Below are positions 18,553-25,267 of a stretch of DNA of 64,000 bases, piece by piece. This stretch comes from Paludibacter sp963678465 (GTDB lineage: Bacteria; Bacteroidota; Bacteroidia; Bacteroidales; Paludibacteraceae). The notes beneath the pieces were generated by a model. The model was not told the DNA's origin and made no database searches. It saw only the letters and a program-made list of their open reading frames with translations. The number at the start of each line of letters is the position of its first letter. Position 1 is the first letter of the stretch. The translations under genes and the position numbers were made by a program. The stretch is taken from positions 2,108,001 to 2,172,000 of the forward strand of contig OY782858.1 of NCBI GenBank assembly GCA_963678465.1. Reading direction: 5' to 3'.

Positions 18553-19113
18553 ATGAAACGTAGTTTTTATTTAATGTTGACATTGCTTTTTTGTACTTAC
18601 TTTCTGGCTTATAGCCTTTTTATGCTAATGTTTCAGGCATTTCAGGATGCTCCTATCGATTATACAGGCATTCTTATCAACGGAGGAGGAGCTTCATTCA
18701 TCTTTGTACTTTTATTCGGACTGTTGATGTATTTCGAAATGAAACCGAAAATTAATTTTCTATATTCCGACACTCTAATTGTACCTCAGTTCGGCAGTAA
18801 AGCACAGGTCGATTTTCAAATTCCGAATCTACAATCTTCTTTTCAGGAAGTAGTCGAACTTATAAAGTCAGGACATAAAATTGATTTCCTGGACGAAAAT
18901 AAAAGAATAATTAAGTTTCATTCTCCTTTTTCGCTTCAACAGTGGCAAATGGGTAGCGTTATTTATGCTGATGCCAAAAATGAGCGATTGGTACTTGTTA
19001 CTTTCCCTTTCACGGGCGGTTTTTCGGCAAAAGCCAGTCGTAAATCGGCACTGGTCTGCGACCAACTGAAATCTGAGATAATGAGTCATTGGGGCAATAA
19101 AATTGCAAAATGA
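18553..19113 (+). CDS. Two-helix membrane protein of unknown function
   Basis: 186 residues with two N-terminal transmembrane helices (about 5-30 and 42-62), then a soluble domain of about 120 residues. The latter contains DFLDENKRIIKFHSPFS and QLKSEIMSHWG. I do not recognise the family. A -7 match TATATTTG (18495-18502) lies about 50 bases upstream with a poorly placed -33. It precedes the aromatic operon but is separated from it by that operon's own promoter and leader. Confidence 0.65.
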   Translation: MKRSFYLMLTLLFCTYFLAYSLFMLMFQAFQDAPIDYTGILINGGGASFIFVLLFGLLMYFEMKPKINFLYSDTLIVPQFGSKAQVDFQIPNLQSSFQEVVELIKSGHKIDFLDENKRIIKFHSPFSLQQWQMGSVIYADAKNERLVLVTFPFTGGFSAKASRKSALVCDQLKSEIMSHWGNKIAK

Positions 19114-19144
19114 AATATTTTTGAACATTTTTATTTAAATTTCG

Positions 19145-19174
19145 TTTGATATTTACAGAAAAGCATTACTTTTG
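19145..19174 (+). promoter_or_regulatory. Promoter of the pheA leader and operon
   Basis: TTTG at 19145-19148, 18 bases, TACTTTTG at 19167-19174. The leader-peptide ATG lies 28 bases downstream. Confidence 0.65.
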
Positions 19175-19201
19175 CATCGCAACAAAAAAAAAGCAAAACA
19201 T

Positions 19202-19252
19202 ATGAACCGATTTTTTACATACTTTTATTTTTACTTTTACTTTAGCAGGTGA
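19202..19252 (+). CDS. Phe/Tyr-rich leader peptide of the aromatic amino-acid operon
   Basis: A 16-codon frame encodes MNRFFTYFYFYFYFSR and a TGA stop. Six Phe and four Tyr make up ten of its sixteen residues, mostly in strict alternation. Such a biased short frame, between a promoter and an intrinsic terminator and before Phe/Tyr biosynthesis genes, is the hallmark of ribosome-mediated attenuation (compare E. coli pheL). Its codons would stall ribosomes when charged tRNA-Phe or tRNA-Tyr is scarce. Confidence 0.88.
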   Translation: MNRFFTYFYFYFYFSR

Positions 19253-19343
19253 GAGCAGGATAAACTTATGTAAACATGAAATGAATTAATTCAATACAAC
19301 ATATAAAAAATCCTGCTCGATTATTCGGGTAGGATTTTTTTTT
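19253..19343 (+). promoter_or_regulatory. Attenuator: antiterminator and terminator before pheA
   Basis: Terminator: arm 19305-19320 pairs with 19325-19340 around loop TTAT (16 bp with two G-T pairs) and is followed by T. Competing antiterminator: GAGCAGGAT at 19253-19261, directly after the leader stop, is the exact complement of ATCCTGCTC at 19310-19318, the terminator's left arm. A ribosome finishing the peptide covers 19253-19261 and lets the terminator form. A ribosome stalled on Phe/Tyr codons leaves it free, so the antiterminator forms and the operon is read. Confidence 0.85.
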
Positions 19344-19387
19344 GAAGAATAAAAATACGAAACGTACAATACGAAATACAGAACATT

Positions 19388-20233
19388 ATGAAAAGAGTAG
19401 CCATACAAGGAGGATTGGGAGCCTATCACGGCATAGCCGCCGAAAATTATTTTGCCGGCGAAGAAGTTGAAATCATTCCTTGTGTCACCTTCAGAGATGT
19501 ATTTAAAGCCATTGAGAAAGAGCCGAATGCCATTGGGATTATGGCCATAGAAAATACGATTGCCGGCAGTTTGCTACAGAACTACGAACTGCTAAAGGAA
19601 TACAAAATGCCTATCGCCGGAGAGTTCAAACTGCGCATCTCGCACTGCCTGGCTGCCCTTCCCGGTCAAAACATTCACGATATCAAAGAAATACAATCGC
19701 ACCCTATAGCATTGATGCAATGTGCTAATTTTCTGAACACCCTGCCCGGTGTCAAAATTGTGGAACACGAAGATACTGCGTTGGCTGCTCACGACATTGC
19801 AGCAAAACAATTGGTGGGATATGCAGCCATTTGCAGCGCAAGAGCCGCCGAAATTTACGGACTCGAAGTTTTGGCCACAGCCATCGAAACCAACAAACAT
19901 AACTTCACCCGCTTTCTTGTGTTTGGCAACAAATGGAGCGTGGATGAGATACAAAAGGATGATGTCATCAACAAGGCTTCGGTGGTATTTACCCTGCCCC
20001 ACGCCGAAGGAAGTTTGTCGAAGGTACTTTCTGTCTTCTCGTTTTACGGCATCAATCTTACTAAAATTCAGTCCCTGCCTATCATTGGCCGTGAGTGGGA
20101 ATATCAGTTTTATGTCGACTTTCAGTTTGTCGATCTCGAACGCTACAAACAATGTGTAATGGCTATTAAACCCCTGATAAAAGAATTCAGAACGCTTGGA
20201 GAATATGCCGAAGGAATAACACCGGAAATTTGA
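19388..20233 (+). CDS. pheA: Prephenate dehydratase
   Basis: 281 residues that convert prephenate to phenylpyruvate. The periplasmic-binding-like catalytic domain (about 1-185) contains MAIENTIAGSL and the catalytic NKHNFTRFLVFG. A C-terminal ACT domain (about 200-275) is the usual site of Phe feedback. In the ACT domain the effector motif appears as KIQSLP rather than the ESRP wording of the E. coli enzyme, a form I believe common in Bacteroidetes. First structural gene of the attenuated operon. There is no fused chorismate mutase; that domain is in the third gene. Confidence 0.95.
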   Translation: MKRVAIQGGLGAYHGIAAENYFAGEEVEIIPCVTFRDVFKAIEKEPNAIGIMAIENTIAGSLLQNYELLKEYKMPIAGEFKLRISHCLAALPGQNIHDIKEIQSHPIALMQCANFLNTLPGVKIVEHEDTALAAHDIAAKQLVGYAAICSARAAEIYGLEVLATAIETNKHNFTRFLVFGNKWSVDEIQKDDVINKASVVFTLPHAEGSLSKVLSVFSFYGINLTKIQSLPIIGREWEYQFYVDFQFVDLERYKQCVMAIKPLIKEFRTLGEYAEGITPEI

Positions 20234-20356
20234 ATTATTTACAATTTACTCATTTACAATTTACAATTGCAATATGATATGCCGAAGGAATAACATCTGA
20301 AATCATAGCCACCGAAGAGGTGATGTTAAACATATATAACATTAAGAATAAATATA

Positions 20357-21574
20357 ATGGACAAAAGCATAACAGATAAAACCAACTCAAACTCCCCTTT
20401 AGGGGTTGGGGGCCGAAAAATACAACCTGCAGATCGTTTAAACTCGGTTTCGGAATATTATTTTTCGACAAAACTAAAAGAAGTAGCCGAAATGAATGCC
20501 AAAGGGCTGAATGTGATCAGCCTCGGCATAGGAAGTCCGGACATGCCGCCTTCGGCTGCCACCGTGGAAGCGCTTAGCACATCGGCAGCCGATCCTGCCG
20601 TGCATGGCTACCAGCCTTATGTAGGCATCCTTGAACTGCGCAAAGCCTTTGCCGACTGGTATGCCAAATGGTTCAAAGTGGAACTGAATGCCGCCAACGA
20701 AATTCAACCGCTCATCGGCTCCAAGGAAGGCATTCTCCATATCTCCATGGCTTTTCTGAACCCCGGCGATGGCGTTTTGATTCCCAATCCGGGCTATCCC
20801 ACTTACTCGTCGGTAAGCAAGCTGGTGCAGGCCAATGTAATCGCCTACGATCTGGACGAAAACAAGAACTGGCAACCCGATTTCGAAGCGCTCGAACAAC
20901 TCGACCTGAGCAACGTTAAACTAATGTGGGTGAACTACCCCAATATGCCTACAGGCGCCAGCGCCACACCCGAATTGTTCGAAAAACTGGTGGCTTTTGG
21001 AAAAAAACACGGTATCGTTATTTGCAATGACAATCCCTACAGTTTTATTCTGAACAACAACCGCCTGAGCATATTGCAGGTAGAAGGTGCAAAAGAGATT
21101 TGTATAGAGCTGAATTCGATGAGCAAATCGCACAATATGCCCGGTTGGCGTATGGGCATGCTGGCTTCGAATGCGCAATTTGTGGAATGGATACTGAAGG
21201 TAAAAAGCAATATCGACAGCGGGCAATTTAAACCAATGCAAATGGCAGCTATTGCTGCGCTAAGCAATTCTGAGGAATGGCACAATGAAATGAATATCAA
21301 CCTTTACAAAAATCGCCGCCATTTGGCCGAAGAAATAATGAAATCGCTCGGATGCAGTTTCGACCCCCAGCAGGTGGGCATGTTTTTGTGGGGAAAAATT
21401 CCTGCTCACTACAATGACAGCGCCGAGCTGGCCGACAAAGTGCTTTACGATGCCAGGGTATTTATAACACCGGGCTTTATTTTCGGCGACAAAGGTCAAC
21501 GATATGTACGCCTTTCGCTTTGTGCCAACGAAAAAATGCTGGGCGAAGCGTTGGAAAGAATTAACGCAATGTGA
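20357..21574 (+). CDS. Class I PLP-dependent aminotransferase, probably aromatic/aspartate type
   Basis: 405 residues. Fold type I aminotransferase with PLP-lysine in NSMSKSHNMPGWRMG (about residue 257), substrate/PLP motif VNYPNMPTGA and the aromatic SLGIGSPDMP stretch near the start. Between pheA and the DAHP synthase it most likely transaminates phenylpyruvate and 4-hydroxyphenylpyruvate, or prephenate. The N-terminal 18 residues contain NSPLGVGG encoded by a CCCCTTTAGGGG palindrome (20394-20405), which looks like a small repeat captured in frame. 20234-20356 holds TTACAATTTAC-type repeats and a second copy of the pheA 3' end words (ATATGCCGAAGGAATAACA). Confidence 0.88.
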   Translation: MDKSITDKTNSNSPLGVGGRKIQPADRLNSVSEYYFSTKLKEVAEMNAKGLNVISLGIGSPDMPPSAATVEALSTSAADPAVHGYQPYVGILELRKAFADWYAKWFKVELNAANEIQPLIGSKEGILHISMAFLNPGDGVLIPNPGYPTYSSVSKLVQANVIAYDLDENKNWQPDFEALEQLDLSNVKLMWVNYPNMPTGASATPELFEKLVAFGKKHGIVICNDNPYSFILNNNRLSILQVEGAKEICIELNSMSKSHNMPGWRMGMLASNAQFVEWILKVKSNIDSGQFKPMQMAAIAALSNSEEWHNEMNINLYKNRRHLAEEIMKSLGCSFDPQQVGMFLWGKIPAHYNDSAELADKVLYDARVFITPGFIFGDKGQRYVRLSLCANEKMLGEALERINAM

Positions 21575-21576
21575 CA

Positions 21577-21700
21577 ATGTGACAATATGCTAATGTGCCA
21601 ATTTGAGAATTTGAAGATTTGAAGATTTGAGAATTTGTCCCGAAAGCTTTCGGGATTGAGAATTGAAGAATGAAGAACAAGAAATTGTAAATTGTAAATA
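21577..21700. repeat. Dispersed intergenic repeat, copy B (inverted relative to copy A)
   Basis: The spacer before the DAHP synthase gene is the reverse complement of copy A (17337-17490). It has AATGTGCCAATTTGAGAATT, GAAGATTTGA words, the same palindrome TCCCGAAAGCTTTCGGGA (21638-21655) and AAATTGTAAATTG. It lies within an operon, between two genes that read the same way. Confidence 0.8.
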
Positions 21701-21723
21701 AATAAATCGTAAATAATAAAGAT

Positions 21724-22785
21724 ATGGAACTCGAATCAATTTTACTTCCCGGAGTGGATGCCAAACGCCCACTCATTATAGCCGGTCCCTGTAGTGCAGA
21801 AACGGAAGAACAGGTAATGGAAACGGCGCGTGCGCTTGCTGCCCGCGGTATTAAAATTTTCCGCGCAGGCATTTGGAAACCCCGCACAAAACCGGGTGGT
21901 TTCGAAGGTAATGGCGTAAAAGCTTTGCCCTGGTTAAAGCGTGTAAAAACAGAACTCGGCATGTACACCGCCGTGGAAGTGGCCACTGCTGCCCATGTGC
22001 GCGAAGCGCTGGCTTACGATGTGGATATGCTCTGGATAGGCGCCCGTACTTCGGCCAATCCCTTTGCTGTGCAGGAAGTGGCCGATGCTCTCGAAGGCAT
22101 GGACATTCCCGTACTGATTAAAAACCCTGTCAACCCCGATCTGGACTTGTGGATAGGCGCTATCGAACGCATTCACAATGCCGGCATTCGCCGCATTGGC
22201 GCTATACACCGCGGCTTCAGCTCGTTCGACAAAAAGATTTACCGCAACCTGCCGCAATGGCACATTCCTATCGAACTGCACCGCCAGCTGCCGAATTTAC
22301 CTATCATTTGCGACCCCAGCCATATCGGCGGACGACGCGAACTGATAGCGCCACTTTGCCAACAAGCCATGGACTTGAACTTCGACGGTTTAATTGTGGA
22401 ATCGCATTGCAACCCGGAAAAAGCATGGAGCGATGCTTCGCAACAGGTAACCCCCGATGTGCTCGATTTTATACTCAACACCTTAGTGATCCGCGACACT
22501 ACCCAAACCACCGAAAATCTTTCGGCGTTGCGTCGTCAGATCGATGATTTGGACAACAGTTTACTGGAGCTACTGGCACGCCGCATGCGGGTTTCCGAAG
22601 AAATTGGTCAGTACAAAAAAGAACACAATATGCCCATTCTGCAATCGCAACGCTACGATGAGATTCTTCAGAACCGCATTTCACAAGCCGAGCGCATGGA
22701 CATGGACGGCGAATTTATGAAAACCGTCCTTGTGGCCATCCACGAAGAATCGGTACGCCATCAGCAGGAAATTATGAAACAATAG
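21724..22785 (+). CDS. Bifunctional 3-deoxy-7-phosphoheptulonate synthase/chorismate mutase
   Basis: 353 residues. A type I-beta (KDO8P synthase-like) DAHP synthase domain occupies about 1-255 (GPCSAETEEQ, WKPRTKPGGFEGNG, DPSHIGGRRELI). It is fused to an AroQ-type chorismate mutase of about 90 residues (LRRQIDDLDNSLLELLARRMRVSEEIGQYKKEHNM...). It covers the first step of the shikimate pathway and the branch point to Phe/Tyr. Last gene of the attenuated operon. No prephenate dehydrogenase (tyrA) follows, although a terminator does. Confidence 0.95.
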   Translation: MELESILLPGVDAKRPLIIAGPCSAETEEQVMETARALAARGIKIFRAGIWKPRTKPGGFEGNGVKALPWLKRVKTELGMYTAVEVATAAHVREALAYDVDMLWIGARTSANPFAVQEVADALEGMDIPVLIKNPVNPDLDLWIGAIERIHNAGIRRIGAIHRGFSSFDKKIYRNLPQWHIPIELHRQLPNLPIICDPSHIGGRRELIAPLCQQAMDLNFDGLIVESHCNPEKAWSDASQQVTPDVLDFILNTLVIRDTTQTTENLSALRRQIDDLDNSLLELLARRMRVSEEIGQYKKEHNMPILQSQRYDEILQNRISQAERMDMDGEFMKTVLVAIHEESVRHQQEIMKQ

Positions 22786-22805
22786 ATTCATAACAAACTA
22801 TATAG

Positions 22806-22848
22806 AAAAGCGCCTGTCGGAAGAAATTCTTCTGACAGGCGCTTTTTT
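22806..22848 (+). terminator. Terminator of the aromatic operon
   Basis: A 13-bp GC-rich stem (AAAAGCGCCTGTC with GACAGGCGCTTTT) with further inner pairing, then a T run, 20 bases after the stop codon. Confidence 0.88.
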
Positions 22849-22915
22849 GTGTGTAATTCAGTCGATGCGAAGGCTCAGGCTTATGAGTTAGCACAAAGAG
22901 CATGTTTAACAGCCT

Positions 22916-25114
22916 TTATTTAACACTAACGGACACTTTACTTTTTATGTTGGCCGATGAAGCTGCATTGCAGAGGACAAACTCGCCTGATTCAACGTCC
23001 CAGGTTTGGGTTTTATCGTTGTAAAAAGCAAAATCTTTCACCTTAAGTTCCAGTTCCACAGTTTGTGTTTCGCCGGCTTTCAGATGCACTTTTTTGAAGG
23101 CCTTTAATTCCTTTACCGGACGAACAACCGAAGCTTTTGGTTGCGACATGTATACCTGGGCTATTTCAGCGCCATCGATTTTACCTGTATTTTTGACAGT
23201 GAACACTACTTTTACAATATCGGTTTTGGCGTACTCTTTTTTATCGGCCGACATTTTACCATATTCGAAAGTGCTGTAACTTAAGCCATAGCCAAACGGA
23301 AACTGAGGTACAATCTTTTTTGTATCGAACCAACGATAACCTACGAGAATATCTTCCTTGTATTCCTGTTTCTTTCCATCGCCCGGATATGACATTTGTC
23401 CGAAAGAATGTGCGGCATTGTCTTCCAGCTTTTTAGGAAAAGAGAAAGGCAACTTGCCCGAAGGATTTACTTTGCCGGAAATAATATTGGCAATGGCATT
23501 ACCCGCCTCAGAACCCAGGTACCATGCCTGTACCAAAGCCGGAACTTGCGATAGCCAGGGCATTTCCACTGCATTACCGCTGCAAAGTATTACAGTCAGG
23601 TTTTTATTCGTTGCCATCAATGCATTGATGACTTTATCCTGATTGTATGGAAGTGCCATTGACTGACGGTCGTCGCCTTCGCTGTCCTGAAACCAGTTTT
23701 TATTTAAGCCGCCCACAAAAATTACCACATCGGCATTTCGGGCAGTTGCTACGGCAGCTGCGAGCAATGAATCGGCAACGGTTTTGCTTTCAGGCTTTCT
23801 GTCGTCCAAATCGGCACTGTAACCTTTGGAAAAAGCAATGGTTTCGGCTCCGTATTTGGCTTTCAGCCCTTCGAGTGGCGAAACTTCGTAAGCCACCTTG
23901 AGTGACGATGAACCGCCACCAACCACAAGACTACGGACAGCATTGTCACCAATCACGGCAATGCGACGGTATTTACCTACAGGAATAGGCAGCGTTTGTT
24001 TATCGTTTTTGAGCAACACAATTCCCTGTTCGGCAATTTTGCGCGCTGCTTCGGAATGCTCAGGACTTACATATTTACCAAAAGGACGATTGGCTGCCAT
24101 TGTAGTGCGGAAAATAAGTCGCAACAGGCGGGTTACCTTTTCGTTGAGCTCTTTTTCGCTGTATTTACCCGATTTTAATCCCTGTAAATACGGATTGGCG
24201 AGGTAGTACTCCGAATAAGGTGAAGTTCCATCGGTGGTTAAGCCATTGGTTGAAGTTCCCATTTCCAGGTCAAGTCCGTTGTAGACTGATTGTTCGGTAT
24301 TGTGCACTCCACCCCAATCGCTGATCACTGCACCATCGAATTGCCAGTCGGTTTTCAGTATTTTATTCAACAATAAATCGTTGTGACAACAGTGCTGACC
24401 TCTGAACTGGTTGTATGCCCCCATGATCGACCATGCTTTTCCTTCCTGAACGGCAGATTTAAAAGCAGGCAGATAAATTTCGTAGAGGGCGCGGTCGCTC
24501 ACTTCAACATTGATCCCCATGCGGTCTTTTTCCTGATTATTGAGTGCAAAATGCTTTACGCAAGCTGCCACTCCGTTTTGCTGAACCGCCTGCACATAGG
24601 GCACAACCATGCGTGAAGACAAGTACGGGTCTTCTCCCATATACTCAAAGTTGCGTCCGTTGAGCGGAGTGCGGTAGATATTGACACCGGGGCCAAGCAG
24701 TACGCCTTTGTTACGATAACGGGCTTCCTCGCCAATAGACTTGCCATATAACGAAGAAATTTCGGGATTAAAAGAAGCTGCCAGACAGGTTAAAGCCGGA
24801 AAAGCCGTACATGAATCGTTGGTCCATTTAGCCCCATCCCACTGATCCCAAAAAACTTCCTCGCGTATGCCGTGCGGTCCATCGGTCATCCATATTTCAG
24901 GAATTCCTAAACGGGGCACACCCCGTGAGCTGAATTTAGACTGTGCATGACACATGGCGACCTTTTCTTCGAGGGTCATTAACGATAGTGCACTTTCGAT
25001 GCGCTTTTCGATAGGTTGATTTACATCCTGATAAACGGGCTTTTGGGCATTTACCATGTTTAATAATGTCATGTGAAAAATAACTACAATGCTTACAATT
25101 TTTGCTTTCATCAT
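22916..25114 (-). CDS. Glycoside hydrolase family 3 beta-glucosidase/xylosidase-type, secreted
   Basis: 732 residues with a signal peptide. The GH3 N-terminal TIM barrel contains KHFALNNQE (about 187-195) and the nucleophile Asp266 in VISDWGGVH. The C-terminal alpha/beta sandwich and fibronectin-III-like domain (about 640-720) follow. Members release terminal glucose or xylose from oligosaccharides, probably in the periplasm here. It is the last gene of the minus-strand polysaccharide locus, but a terminator (25221-25256) lies between it and the preceding PKD gene, so it may have its own promoter. Confidence 0.94.
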   Translation of the reverse strand: MMKAKIVSIVVIFHMTLLNMVNAQKPVYQDVNQPIEKRIESALSLMTLEEKVAMCHAQSKFSSRGVPRLGIPEIWMTDGPHGIREEVFWDQWDGAKWTNDSCTAFPALTCLAASFNPEISSLYGKSIGEEARYRNKGVLLGPGVNIYRTPLNGRNFEYMGEDPYLSSRMVVPYVQAVQQNGVAACVKHFALNNQEKDRMGINVEVSDRALYEIYLPAFKSAVQEGKAWSIMGAYNQFRGQHCCHNDLLLNKILKTDWQFDGAVISDWGGVHNTEQSVYNGLDLEMGTSTNGLTTDGTSPYSEYYLANPYLQGLKSGKYSEKELNEKVTRLLRLIFRTTMAANRPFGKYVSPEHSEAARKIAEQGIVLLKNDKQTLPIPVGKYRRIAVIGDNAVRSLVVGGGSSSLKVAYEVSPLEGLKAKYGAETIAFSKGYSADLDDRKPESKTVADSLLAAAVATARNADVVIFVGGLNKNWFQDSEGDDRQSMALPYNQDKVINALMATNKNLTVILCSGNAVEMPWLSQVPALVQAWYLGSEAGNAIANIISGKVNPSGKLPFSFPKKLEDNAAHSFGQMSYPGDGKKQEYKEDILVGYRWFDTKKIVPQFPFGYGLSYSTFEYGKMSADKKEYAKTDIVKVVFTVKNTGKIDGAEIAQVYMSQPKASVVRPVKELKAFKKVHLKAGETQTVELELKVKDFAFYNDKTQTWDVESGEFVLCNAASSANIKSKVSVSVK

Positions 25115-25220
25115 TTTGTTGTTGCTGGAATTTGTCGAAGTGTACGAATAGACTTTATAAATAAAAACTAATAACTATTTTTTCTATAAAACAAGGAATA
25201 TTTAAATTGATCAGGAAAAA

Positions 25221-25256
25221 ACAAAGGGTTGTGCCATAAAACTCACAACCCTTTGT
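25221..25256 (-). terminator. Terminator after the PKD-repeat protein gene
   Basis: A perfect 13-bp stem (ACAAAGGGTTGTG with CACAACCCTTTGT), 11 bases past the stop. T follows on the minus strand. Confidence 0.8.
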
Positions 25257-25267
25257 ATGAAAGGATA

